From Yoonia sp034652275 (GTDB taxonomy: Bacteria > Pseudomonadota > Alphaproteobacteria > Rhodobacterales > Rhodobacteraceae), in NCBI RefSeq assembly GCF_034652275.1, contig NZ_JAXIWG010000001.1, positions 1,704,917 to 1,768,916 of the forward strand: DNA of 64,000 nt. Reading direction: 5' to 3'. Made by a program: the position numbers and the translations under genes. The notes under the pieces are model-generated. The model saw nothing but the letters and a program-made list of their open reading frames with translations. It was not told the DNA's origin and did not search any database. Each line of letters starts with the position of its first letter. Positions within the stretch are counted from its first letter, which is position 1. Of this stretch, positions 17,374-25,496 are shown one piece after another.

Positions 17374-17825
17374 GGATGTACCTTTGCAAAGCGGGTTTTG
17401 TAGTGTGCGATCATCGCCTCCTCGGTCGCGCCGTCATCATAAGGCGGGGTCCAGATCAGCGCGGCTTTCGTCACCCTGATCTCGACCAGCGCACCGATGC
17501 GGCGCGCCAGATCGCCGAACAGATCGGCCCAGCGCGGCAGCAGGGTGGCGAACCTGTCGCTGCCCTTGGGGTGGATCACCGCCTGCCCTGTCACCCGCAC
17601 AGCCTTGCGCGCGAAAGGGTCGATGAAATTCACCTCGACGCGCGGATCGGCGGCCAGATTGCGCCGTGTCGCGGGCGAGCGGATATCGGCAAAGGCGATG
17701 GTTTCTGGGTCCAGCACCACAAAGGTCCCCTTAGGCGACACGGCAGGCGCGCCATCCGGCGTGACGCTGGCCACGAACCCCAAGGGAAAGGTCGCGATCA
17801 GGTCCTGCATCCGCTGGTCCAGCAT
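17370..17825 (-). CDS. Pyridoxamine 5'-phosphate oxidase-fold (PPOX class) protein
   Basis: 151 residues from ATG 17825, which overlaps the stop of the upstream dehydrogenase (TGATG); a GTG at 17828 would add one residue. The split-barrel FMN-binding fold shows as FVASVTPDGAPAVSPKGTFV, IAFADIRSPATRRNLAADPR and AVRVTGQAVI. Such proteins bind FMN, haem or F420 and are not necessarily involved in vitamin B6. The role within a methyl-catabolism operon is unknown; the C-terminal APPYDDG-type segment (WTPPYDDGATEEAM) is not a feature of PdxH. Confidence 0.8.
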   Translation of the reverse strand: MLDQRMQDLIATFPLGFVASVTPDGAPAVSPKGTFVVLDPETIAFADIRSPATRRNLAADPRVEVNFIDPFARKAVRVTGQAVIHPKGSDRFATLLPRWADLFGDLARRIGALVEIRVTKAALIWTPPYDDGATEEAMIAHYKTRFAKVHP

Positions 17826-20269
17826 CACGCCCTGATCCTTGCGTTGGCAGCATCCCAGAGCGGCTGGTCCGCCTGCACCGTCGCCGCGACACGCGCGCCG
17901 TAGATGTCGATCTCGACCTTGGTGCCTGCTACCGCCAGATCGGCCCGCAACATGCCAAGGGCGATGGATTTGCCCACGCGATAGCCGAAGGCGCCAGAGG
18001 TGGCTTCACCCACAACCTGACCATCAGCCCAGATCGTGGACATGTAAGGCGCGTCGTGATCGCCTGCCTCGTCCAGCACCAATGTGGCGAACCGCTTGGT
18101 CACGCCGCGCTGTTTTTCAGCAAGCAAGGCAGGTTTGCCGACGAAATCGGGTTTGTCGAAATTGATGAAACGGTCAAGCCCGCCTTCGAGCAGGGAATAA
18201 TCCGTCGACAAATCGCCTTTCCACGCGCGATAGCCTTTTTCGACCCGCAAGGCGTTCAGCGCGAACATGCCAAATGGCACGGCCCCGCCCGCAAGGATCG
18301 CGTCATAGATGGCAGGCGCATCGGCGTTGGCGCAATGCACCTCCCAACCCAGTTCGCCTGCAAAGGACACGCGCAGCAGGTTGCAAGGTTTGCCGCAGAC
18401 CTCGGCATTCTGGAACGACAGCCACGGCAGTGTCAGGTCGGCATCGGTCAGCGGCGTCAGAATCTCGCGCGCCTTTGGCCCTGTGACCAGCAGGCATTCG
18501 TATTTGTCGCTGCGGTCGTGGACGGTGACACCCTCGGGCAGATCGCGCAGCAGCACATCGCGGTCGTGCCACTCGGCGACCGAGGCGGTGATCAGCCAGA
18601 TCTCATCATCGCTTTGCGGGATCACCGACATTTCCGTCAGGATACGGCCCCGATCATCAGGGAAATAGGCCAGCCCCACACGCCCCGGTTTGGGCAGGGT
18701 CGAGGCGGTCAGCCGGTCCACATGCGCCCGCGCACCCGGACCTGTCACAGCCAGACGGGTGAAACCGGAAATCGCAATGACACCCGCATGGTCGCGCACG
18801 GCGGCACATTCGGCGGCGATGCGCGGCTGCCACGGACCAGCGCGGCCCCATGTCTGGGTCGCGTCCTCGGACAGAACGTCGCCGGATTTCGCGAACCAAT
18901 TGGCGCGTTCCCAACCATTATAGGCGCCCATGACGCCGCCCAGCGCCTTGATCCGGTCGTGCAAGGGCGACAGGCGCTTGTCACGGCCTGCGGGCCAGGC
19001 GTGATAGGGAAAATGCATCGCATATTCATGGCCATAGGTCTCAATCGCCTTGGCGTGGCAGTAATCCTGATCGGTATAGCCTGTGTACCGGCGCGGATCG
19101 CAAGACCACATGTCCCATTCCGGCTGGCCATCGACGATCCATTCCGCCGCGACCTTGCCCGCACCACCGCCTTGGGTGATGCCAAAGGTAAAGACGCAAG
19201 CCTCAAAGGCATTCTTGACGCCCGGCATAGGGCCAAGCAGCGGCAGACCATCGGGCGCATAGGGGATTGGGCCGTTGATGACACGCCCCACCCCTGCGGT
19301 GCCAAGGATCGGGACGCGGGCCATCGCATCCTCGATATACCATTCCAGACGGTCCAAATCGTCGGGGTAAAGCTGGAAACTGAAATCATCGGGCTGCGGA
19401 TCATCGGGTGTCACCCAATGCGCACGGCAATTGCGCTCGTAGGGGCCGAGGTTGAGGCCGTTCTTGTCCTGCCGCAGGTAATAGCTGCTGTCCACATCGC
19501 GCAGCAAAGGCACCTTGCGGCCGTTGGCGGCGGTCCATTCGGCCAGCGCGGGGATTTCATCGGTCAGGAAATACTGGTGCGACATGGTCACCATCGGCAC
19601 GGTACGCCCGCCATAAGGCTTGAACCATTCGCCGACGCGCTGGGCGTAATAGCCTGCGGCATTCACCACCTTTTCGCAGGCGATATCGCCCTTGTCGGTA
19701 TGCACAATCCAGCCATCGGGCGTCTGCGTCACACCTGTCGCAGGACAGAACCGTTCGATGCGCGCGCCCATCTGCCGCGCGCCCTTGGCCAGTGCTTGGG
19801 TCAACTGCGCGGGATCGATATCGCCATCGTCGGGATCATAAAGCGCGCCCGCCAGATCATGCGTTTCAAGGAACGGATAGGCCGCCTGCGCCTCCTCGGG
19901 CGTCATCAGCGCAAGGTTCAAGCCTTGGTAATTCCCCATTGCGCGGGCACGGGCGAATTCCTGCATCCGCTCCTTGGAATGCGCCAGCCGGATTGATCCC
20001 GTGACGTGGTAATTCATCGGATAATCGACCTCGGCCGCCAACCGTTTATAAAGCGACAGCGAATACCGCTGCATGTTCATCACCGCCCATGACGTGCTGA
20101 AGGACGGACAATTGCCTGCCGCATGCCATGTGGACCCCGCCGTAAGTTCGTTCTTTTCCAGCAAAACGCAATCGGTCCAGCCTTTCTTGGCCAGATGGTA
20201 CAGCGTCGAAACCCCAACCACGCCACCACCGATGATGACCACACGGGCCGAAGTCAGAAAATCGGACAT
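17825..20269 (-). CDS. FAD-dependent GcvT-type dehydrogenase (dimethylglycine dehydrogenase-like)
   Basis: 814 residues, the same architecture as the protein at 14063-16501. The FAD-binding GGGVVG is at 14-19 and the putative covalent-FAD histidine is H49 in AGSTWHAAG. The region GNCPSFSTSW after it differs from the neighbour's GLIGQLRATAN, which points to a different substrate. The C-terminal folate-binding GcvT-like domain includes FAGELGWEVHCAN and DKPDFVGKPALLAE. The electron acceptor is probably an electron-transfer flavoprotein. It follows the XRE-cupin regulator by 13 bp and starts the catabolic part of the operon. Confidence 0.88.
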   Translation of the reverse strand: MSDFLTSARVVIIGGGVVGVSTLYHLAKKGWTDCVLLEKNELTAGSTWHAAGNCPSFSTSWAVMNMQRYSLSLYKRLAAEVDYPMNYHVTGSIRLAHSKERMQEFARARAMGNYQGLNLALMTPEEAQAAYPFLETHDLAGALYDPDDGDIDPAQLTQALAKGARQMGARIERFCPATGVTQTPDGWIVHTDKGDIACEKVVNAAGYYAQRVGEWFKPYGGRTVPMVTMSHQYFLTDEIPALAEWTAANGRKVPLLRDVDSSYYLRQDKNGLNLGPYERNCRAHWVTPDDPQPDDFSFQLYPDDLDRLEWYIEDAMARVPILGTAGVGRVINGPIPYAPDGLPLLGPMPGVKNAFEACVFTFGITQGGGAGKVAAEWIVDGQPEWDMWSCDPRRYTGYTDQDYCHAKAIETYGHEYAMHFPYHAWPAGRDKRLSPLHDRIKALGGVMGAYNGWERANWFAKSGDVLSEDATQTWGRAGPWQPRIAAECAAVRDHAGVIAISGFTRLAVTGPGARAHVDRLTASTLPKPGRVGLAYFPDDRGRILTEMSVIPQSDDEIWLITASVAEWHDRDVLLRDLPEGVTVHDRSDKYECLLVTGPKAREILTPLTDADLTLPWLSFQNAEVCGKPCNLLRVSFAGELGWEVHCANADAPAIYDAILAGGAVPFGMFALNALRVEKGYRAWKGDLSTDYSLLEGGLDRFINFDKPDFVGKPALLAEKQRGVTKRFATLVLDEAGDHDAPYMSTIWADGQVVGEATSGAFGYRVGKSIALGMLRADLAVAGTKVEIDIYGARVAATVQADQPLWDAANARIRA

Positions 20270-20282
20270 GAACGCTGCCTTT

Positions 20283-20852
20283 CTAATACACAGGCGGAGA
20301 GATCACCCAGATGATCTCGCAGGTTTCGGGATAGGGATTGGCCCAACGGAACAGATCGCCGCGCAGCCGGAAACTGTCGCCAGCATTCAGATGGAACAAC
20401 GTGCCATCGATCCACAGATCGAAGCGTCCGGCCACGACAAAGCCCACCTCCTGCGTCGGGCGGCTGACGGCATGGTCTAGCTGCGCACCGGGGGTAAAGC
20501 GGGAATGGATCACCTCGAAATCATCGGTCAGATCGGGCGACAGCAAGCCTTCGGTCAGGCCGGGGTTGCGGTTGCCGATCGGGCGGCGATTGTCCGCGCG
20601 CACGATCCTGCCTGCCTCTTGCCCGCCACCCAAAGCCAGCAGACTTGTCGTGGCCACATCAAGCACCCGCGCAAGTGCTGCGATATCATCGACGCTGGCA
20701 CTCGACATGTCCCGTTCGACCTGGCTCAGCCAACCGACCGACCTGCCGACACGTTCCGCCAAGGCGGTCAGCGTCAGCCCGCGCGCCTTGCGCAGGGCGC
20801 GCAGATCGGCCCCTTGCAGGTCAAACGGAGAGGAGGCGTGAAAATCTTCCAT
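20283..20852 (-). CDS. XRE-family regulator with cupin sensor domain
   Basis: 189 residues from ATG 20852. Residues 16-70 form an XRE helix-turn-helix (LRALRKARGLTLTALAERVG, VGWLSQVERDMSSASVD). From about 115 a cupin barrel follows (DHAVSRPTQEVGFVVAGRFD, LNAGDSFRLRGDLFRWANP). XRE-cupin proteins usually control uptake or catabolism of small nitrogenous compounds, with the cupin as sensor. It is the first gene of the methyl-catabolism operon, 13 bp ahead of the first dehydrogenase. A perfect inverted repeat spans its start codon, suggesting self-repression of the whole operon. Confidence 0.88.
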   Translation of the reverse strand: MEDFHASSPFDLQGADLRALRKARGLTLTALAERVGRSVGWLSQVERDMSSASVDDIAALARVLDVATTSLLALGGGQEAGRIVRADNRRPIGNRNPGLTEGLLSPDLTDDFEVIHSRFTPGAQLDHAVSRPTQEVGFVVAGRFDLWIDGTLFHLNAGDSFRLRGDLFRWANPYPETCEIIWVISPPVY

Positions 20853-20864
20853 CAATTTTCACGC
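20836..20864 (-). promoter_or_regulatory. Perfect 10-bp inverted repeat across the regulator start codon, candidate operator
   Basis: GCGTGAAAAT (20836-20845) and ATTTTCACGC (20855-20864) are exact reverse complements separated by 9 bp. The ATG of the XRE-cupin gene (20852-20850) lies in the spacer. Size and symmetry suit a homodimeric helix-turn-helix protein, so autoregulation is the simplest reading. Confidence 0.5.
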
Positions 20865-20929
20865 TAGGGGGTTTTCACCCGTCTGCATCCCCCGTTTGCG
20901 CCAGAAAAGCGCCGGTCCCCGACATCTTC

Positions 20930-20955
20930 CGAGCCAAAATATCCCCGCCGGAGGC
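20930..20955 (-). repeat. 3'-flanking CCTCCGGCGGG-type element, copy 1
   Basis: On the minus strand it reads GCCTCCGGCGGGGATATTTT then GGCTCGG, 30 bp after the fRMsr stop. Related copies are at 21497-21520 and 37119-37141. It contains a short stem (CCTCCGGCGGG) followed by a T-rich stretch and may act as a terminator-like 3' element. Confidence 0.5.
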
Positions 20956-20984
20956 TTGGCGCGGCCTTGGCCGCGACAAATGCC

Positions 20985-21437
20985 TCAGCGTGCAAACACG
21001 CTGTGCAGGATATCGGTCAGGGCATCGGCATCGGCTTGGGTAAAGGCATCTGGCTGGTCGCTGTCGATGTCGAACACGCCGATCAGCGCGCCATTGGCAT
21101 CGAAAACCGGCAGGACGATCTCCGACCGTGTGCTGCTGGCACAGGCGATATGGCCGGGAAAGGCATCGACATCGGGCACCAGCTGCACCTTGCCCGTGCG
21201 CGCCGCCGCACCGCAGACGCCGCGCGCAAACGGGATCACAAGGCAGCCATGCCCACCCTGATAGGGCCCGATCTTGAGAAGTTCGGGTGCGACCACGCGG
21301 TAAAACCCTGTCCAGTCGAACCGGTCGTCGCTGTGGTGAACCTCGCAGGCGACTGTGGCCATCAAGGCCACGCTGTCGGCTTCGCCCTCGGTCAGGGCCG
21401 CGATGGTTTTGTGCAATGTAGGGTAATCGACGCGCAT
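20985..21437 (-). CDS. msrC: Free methionine-(R)-sulfoxide reductase (GAF fold)
   Basis: 150 residues, a single GAF domain. C65 (GGHGCLVIPFARGVCG), C75 in the same motif and C99 (GHIACASSTRSEIVLP) have spacings of 10 and 24 residues, the same as the catalytic and resolving cysteines of E. coli fRMsr (C84, C94, C118). DWTGFYRV is the conserved substrate-pocket segment. The enzyme reduces free Met-R-sulfoxide, with thioredoxin as donor, as part of oxidative-damage repair. It lies downstream of the thiolase on the same strand, separated by a hairpin-rich spacer, and is probably transcribed alone. Confidence 0.93.
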   Translation of the reverse strand: MRVDYPTLHKTIAALTEGEADSVALMATVACEVHHSDDRFDWTGFYRVVAPELLKIGPYQGGHGCLVIPFARGVCGAAARTGKVQLVPDVDAFPGHIACASSTRSEIVLPVFDANGALIGVFDIDSDQPDAFTQADADALTDILHSVFAR

Positions 21438-21461
21438 TATGTGTCCTGATTTGATGTTTCA

Positions 21462-21496
21462 GGGGGTTTTCCACCCCCCATGCCTGCGGCATGTCC
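21462..21496 (-). terminator. Hairpin-rich spacer after the thiolase
   Basis: Two stems lie here: GGGGG..CCCCC around TTTTCCA (21462-21478) and CATGCCTGCGGCATG (21479-21493). They stand between the thiolase stop at 21528 and the fRMsr start at 21437, so they probably terminate or process the thiolase message. Confidence 0.5.
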
Positions 21497-21520
21497 CCCG
21501 GAGGATATTTGAGCTCGAAC
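21497..21520 (+). repeat. 3'-flanking GGATATTT element, copy 2
   Basis: CCCGGAGGATATTTGAGCTC followed by GAACGATG; the GGATATTT-G-GCTCG core matches the copy at 20930-20955 in the opposite orientation. It sits just 3' of the thiolase gene. Confidence 0.45.
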
Positions 21521-21527
21521 GATGATG

Positions 21528-22688
21528 TCAGGGGCGTTCGATGGCAATCGCCGTGCCTTCGCCGCCGCCGATGCAGATGGCGGCAATGCCGCGCCGCAAC
21601 CCGCGGGTTTCCAGCGCGTTCAGCAAGGTCACGATGATCCGCGCACCCGACGCCCCGATGGGATGGCCCAAAGCGCAGGCGCCGCCGTTCACGTTGACCT
21701 TGTCGCGGGGAATATTCATCTCGCGCATAAAGGCCATGGGGACCACGGCGAAGGCTTCGTTCACTTCCCACAGATCGACGTCATCAGTGGACCAGCCAAG
21801 GCGCGCCAGCAGTTTTTGCGCGGCAGGCACCGGGGCGGTGGTGAACAGACCGGGCGCTTGCGCATGGCTGGCATGGCCCATGATCCGCGCGCGGATGGTG
21901 GTGGCGCGGTCGGCCCGCGCCACCACAAGGGCGGCGGCTCCGTCGGAAATGCTCGACGCATTGGCTGCTGTCACCGTGCCACCGTCGCGGAAGGCGGGTT
22001 TGAGGGTCGGGATCTTTTCGGGCCGCGCCTTGGCGGGTTGTTCGTCGGCGGTGATCCTGACCTCGCCTGCGCGGGTTTTCAGCGTCATGGGCGTGATTTC
22101 GCCCTCGAATGCGCCGCTGTCTTGGGCCGCCAGCGCGTTCGAGAGCGATTGCAGCGCATAATCGTCCTGTGCAGCGCGGGTGAATTGATAGGTCGTGGCG
22201 CAATCTTCGGCGAATGTGCCCATCAGGCGGCCTTTGTCATAGGCGTCTTCCAGCCCGTCAAGGAACATGCTGTCGATGACCTGCGCGTGCCCGATCCGCG
22301 CGCCGCCGCGCATTTTGGGCATCAGGTACGGGGCGTTGGTCATGCTTTCCATGCCGCCCGCGATCATCACATCGGCACCACCTGCGGCGATCTGGTCATA
22401 GGCCATCATCGCGGCCTTCATGCCGGACCCGCACATCTTGTTAAGCGTGGTGGCAGGCACCTCTTCACCGAGGCCGCCCAAAAAAGCGGCCTGTCGTGCC
22501 GGGGCTTGCCCCAACCCCGCAGGCAGGACGCAACCCATCAGTACCTCGTCCACCGTGGCGACACCTGCGTTGTCCAGCGCCGCGCGGATCGCGGCACCGC
22601 CCAACGTAGGCGCGTCGACATCGGCGAAAACGCCTTGAAAGCCGCCCATCGCCGTCCGCGCAGCCCCGGTGATCACGACATCCTGCAT
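21528..22688 (-). CDS. Acetyl-CoA C-acyltransferase (thiolase)
   Basis: 386 residues from ATG 22688, preceded by AAAGGTTCACC. Nucleophilic C86 is in LNKMCGSGMKAA. The GHPIGASGAR block carries the activating histidine, and CIGGGEGTAIAI contains the second cysteine that acts as acid/base. All three thiolase signatures are intact and the length is typical. The enzyme condenses or cleaves acyl-CoA thioesters with CoA; whether it is biosynthetic (acetoacetyl-CoA for polyhydroxybutyrate) or degradative cannot be told from sequence, and no phaB or fad genes are adjacent. It is divergent to the gamma-glutamyltransferase-like gene at 22816. Confidence 0.92.
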   Translation of the reverse strand: MQDVVITGAARTAMGGFQGVFADVDAPTLGGAAIRAALDNAGVATVDEVLMGCVLPAGLGQAPARQAAFLGGLGEEVPATTLNKMCGSGMKAAMMAYDQIAAGGADVMIAGGMESMTNAPYLMPKMRGGARIGHAQVIDSMFLDGLEDAYDKGRLMGTFAEDCATTYQFTRAAQDDYALQSLSNALAAQDSGAFEGEITPMTLKTRAGEVRITADEQPAKARPEKIPTLKPAFRDGGTVTAANASSISDGAAALVVARADRATTIRARIMGHASHAQAPGLFTTAPVPAAQKLLARLGWSTDDVDLWEVNEAFAVVPMAFMREMNIPRDKVNVNGGACALGHPIGASGARIIVTLLNALETRGLRRGIAAICIGGGEGTAIAIERP

Positions 22689-22815
22689 AGGTGAACCTTT
22701 CCTTGATTGCCCCGAAACTATGCCCGCAGGGTCCAAAGGAAAACCCCCCAGTTTGCCGTTGCAGCCGCCCGCGATTGTCGTAGGGTCGCCACTGTATCGC
22801 AGGGGAGGACAGCAG

Positions 22816-24390
22816 ATGCGCGATTTCCACAAACCGGGCCGGTCGGCCGTTTACGCCACCAACGGCATGTGCGCCACGTCCCATCCGCTGGCGGCCAAGG
22901 TCGCCGTGCAGATGCTGGAATCAGGCGGCAATGCCATGGATGCGGCCATCGCGGGGGCGGTGCTGCTGGGGATTTGCGAACCGCAGATGACCGGCATCGG
23001 CGGTGATTGCTTTGTGCTTTTCACCCCGCCCGGCGAAGACCGCGTGCTGGCGCTGAACGGGTCGGGCCGCGCGCCTGCGGGCATCGACGCGGGGGCCCTG
23101 CGCGCCAAGGGGCCGGTGATCGCCCCCTATACTGCCGATGCCGTCAGCGTGCCGGGGGCGGTCGATGCCTTTTGCCGTTTGTCCAAGGACTGGGGCAAGC
23201 TGGGGCTGAAGGCCGTGCTCGCCCCCGCGATCCATTATGCCGAAACGGGTGTGCCTGTGGCGGAACGTGTCGCGTCCGACTGGGCCAAGGCCGATGGCAA
23301 CCTGTCGGGCACAGCGCGCGATCTGTTCCTGCTGGACGGCAAGCCGCCGCGCCCCGGTCAGGTCTTTGCCGCCCCCCGTCAGGCAGAGGCCTTGCGCCGC
23401 GTCGCGCTGGAAGGCCGCGCAGGTTTCTACGAAGGCGAGGTGGCCGAGGATATGGTCGCCGCCCTGCGTGCGCAGGGTGGTACCCATACGCTGGAGGATT
23501 TTGCTGCCACCGCCTGCGATTACACCGATCCGATCACGGGCGGTTATGGTGGGCTGGAGCTGTGCGAGCATCCGCCGAACGGGCAAGGCGCCACCGCGAT
23601 CTTGCTGCTCAATATCCTCAAACAGTTCGACATCGCCGCGATGGACCCGTGGGGGGCCGAGCGCGCGCATATCGAGGCCGAGGCGACCAAGCTTGCCTAT
23701 GACACACGCAACCGTTTCATGGCCGATCCCGATTACATGACGCGGCTGGATTTCATGACTTCGCCCGACACGGCGGCAAAGCTAGCGGCGCTGATCGACC
23801 CCAAACGCGCCCTGCCTGCCGGATTGCCGGGGGCAGAGGCGGTGCATAAGGACACGATCTATATCACCGTCGTCGACAAGGACCGGATGGCCGTGTCGCT
23901 GATCTATTCGGTGTTCCATTCCTTCGGGTCGGGCATCGCGTCGGACAAGTTCGGCATCCTGTTCCACAACCGTGGCGCGGGCTTTACGCTGGAACAGGGG
24001 CACCCGAACGAGGTGGGCGGCGGCAAACGCCCGATGCACACGATCATTCCGGCGATGCTGAAAAAGGACGGCAAGGTCATGATGCCCTTCGGCGTTATGG
24101 GCGGGCAGTATCAGGCGACGGGCCATGCGCGGTTCGTGTCGAACGTCACCGATTTCGGGATGTCGCCACAGGCCGCGATGGATGCACCGCGCAGCTTTGC
24201 CGAAGGCGATGTGTTGCAGGTCGAGAACGGCTATAGCGATGCTGTCAAATCCGAGCTGGGCGCGATGGGCCACAACGTCCAGACAGCCGACACCGCGATT
24301 GGCGGATCACAGGCGATCCTGATTCATGCGGATGGCGTGCTCGAAGGGGGCAGCGACCCGCGCAAGGATGGCTGCGCGCTTGGCTACTGA
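22816..24390 (+). CDS. Gamma-glutamyltransferase family protein (Ntn hydrolase)
   Basis: 524 residues from ATG 22816 (ribosome-binding AGGGGAGGA). The expected maturation site is kept: T347 in HKDTIYITVVDKDRMAVS aligns with the autocatalytic threonine of E. coli GGT (TTHYSVVDKDG). GNAMDAAIAGAVLLGICEPQ and MTGIGGDCFVLF are typical N-terminal signatures, and GVMGGQYQATGHARFVSNV a C-terminal one. No signal peptide is visible, so this is probably a cytoplasmic member that acts on gamma-glutamyl or other amide substrates. Substrate unknown. Confidence 0.88.
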   Translation: MRDFHKPGRSAVYATNGMCATSHPLAAKVAVQMLESGGNAMDAAIAGAVLLGICEPQMTGIGGDCFVLFTPPGEDRVLALNGSGRAPAGIDAGALRAKGPVIAPYTADAVSVPGAVDAFCRLSKDWGKLGLKAVLAPAIHYAETGVPVAERVASDWAKADGNLSGTARDLFLLDGKPPRPGQVFAAPRQAEALRRVALEGRAGFYEGEVAEDMVAALRAQGGTHTLEDFAATACDYTDPITGGYGGLELCEHPPNGQGATAILLLNILKQFDIAAMDPWGAERAHIEAEATKLAYDTRNRFMADPDYMTRLDFMTSPDTAAKLAALIDPKRALPAGLPGAEAVHKDTIYITVVDKDRMAVSLIYSVFHSFGSGIASDKFGILFHNRGAGFTLEQGHPNEVGGGKRPMHTIIPAMLKKDGKVMMPFGVMGGQYQATGHARFVSNVTDFGMSPQAAMDAPRSFAEGDVLQVENGYSDAVKSELGAMGHNVQTADTAIGGSQAILIHADGVLEGGSDPRKDGCALGY

Positions 24391-24403
24391 TTGGCGGGGG
24401 CGG

Positions 24404-24787
24404 TCAGCCTGACTTGCGCAAGCTGCGCAGGAACAGGCCCAGACCGCCCACCAGCAGGATCAGGATGACCAGCAGATCGAACACGCTGAGCCGCGCGAAT
24501 TGCACGGTCGTATTCGCGATCACGCCAAAGACCAGCGCGATCAGCGACGCCCCTGCGATGATCCAGCCCAACCAGCTTTTGGCGTTGTAGAAAATCAGCC
24601 CGATGCCGAACATCAGCGGGATCAGGATCATGCCCGATGTCACCGGCATGCCGCCAACGCCGAAGATGCGGCCGCCCAGACTTGGGCGCACGACGATGCC
24701 GTTCAGCAGCAGGTAGCCGCCGCCGATCATCATGATCAGACCCACCAGAAACTGTGTGGTTCCGCCGTCACTGCCGCCTGCACCCAT
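24404..24787 (-). CDS. Conserved membrane protein, function unknown
   Basis: 127 residues from ATG 24787, preceded by AAGGGG. After a Gly-rich start (MGAGGSDGGT) there are four predicted membrane helices: LVGLIMMIGGGYLLLNG, SGMILIPLMFGIGLIFYN, WLGWIIAGASLIALVFGVIA and VFDLLVILILLVGGLGLFLR. I have seen similar short proteins in Rhodobacteraceae but know no function. It is convergent with the gamma-glutamyltransferase-like gene, 13 bp apart. Confidence 0.6.
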   Translation of the reverse strand: MGAGGSDGGTTQFLVGLIMMIGGGYLLLNGIVVRPSLGGRIFGVGGMPVTSGMILIPLMFGIGLIFYNAKSWLGWIIAGASLIALVFGVIANTTVQFARLSVFDLLVILILLVGGLGLFLRSLRKSG

Positions 24788-24862
24788 CACACTTGCACCC
24801 CTTGTTGCGGTTCTGGCCGATGTAGGCAACGCGATGCCCGATTGCCAGTGTTCTGGCGCAAG

Positions 24863-25393
24863 TTATGTCAGCGCGCGCAGATCGCCCATCAGTTCGGTCA
24901 GAAGCTTGATATACATCTCGCCGGTCAGCTTACCGTTCTCGTCGAACTCCTTGGACGAATTGGCGACCAGCACCTCTGGCCCCTGCAGGATATGCGGGCG
25001 GAACGGCATCATCGCCAAACGCAGCGAAAACTGCGACCGCTCGCCCCCTGCCCGCCCGCCAGTGGCCGACATGATCGCCAGCGGCTTGTTCTTCCAGACG
25101 CCACCCTTGGTGCGGCTGACCCAGTCGAGCGCGTTTTTCAGCGCCCCTGATATCGCCTTGTTGTATTCGGGTGTCGAAATGATCACCGCATCGGCGGCGG
25201 CAATCTGGTCGGCAAGAGTCTGGACGGCGGCGGGGATACCCTCGGCCTCTTCCAGATCACCGTCATACAGCGGAAAGCGGATGTTGCCTTCGACAAAGGT
25301 GTCGGGGCCAAAAATTTCGGCCGCGTTGCGCATCAGCATGGTGTTAGTCGAAGCCTTGCGCAGCGACCCCGATATTCCCAGAAGTGTCGTCAT
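24863..25393 (-). CDS. NADPH-dependent FMN reductase family protein
   Basis: 176 residues with a flavodoxin-like fold. LLGISGSLRKASTNTMLM is the FMN phosphate-binding loop, and IISTPEYNKAISGALKNALD is the isoalloxazine-contacting signature of the ChrR/YieF/azoreductase group. LAIMSATGGRAGG follows as expected. These enzymes pass two electrons from NAD(P)H to FMN and then to quinones, chromate or azo compounds. It is divergent to the ThDP enzyme with about 100 bp between the starts. Confidence 0.88.
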   Translation of the reverse strand: MTTLLGISGSLRKASTNTMLMRNAAEIFGPDTFVEGNIRFPLYDGDLEEAEGIPAAVQTLADQIAAADAVIISTPEYNKAISGALKNALDWVSRTKGGVWKNKPLAIMSATGGRAGGERSQFSLRLAMMPFRPHILQGPEVLVANSSKEFDENGKLTGEMYIKLLTELMGDLRALT

Positions 25394-25496
25394 CTGTCCG
25401 TCTTTCCTTGTTCGGGGCTGAACCTAACCCGAATGTGCGATTGAACAACCCGTGGCTTTCGCACATGATCTGCGCGAACTGGCAAGGACGACAATC

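Noticed and set aside
18056..19996. A 646-codon plus-strand open frame
   Set aside because: Antisense to the intact GcvT-type dehydrogenase at 17825-20269; composition artefact of GC-rich coding DNA.
20868..20880. A further TTTTCAC half-site next to the XRE-cupin palindrome
   Set aside because: GGGGGTTTTCACCC is more likely part of the GGGGGT-TTTCCACCCCC-type hairpin family also seen at 21462-21478, so I did not count it as a third operator half-site.
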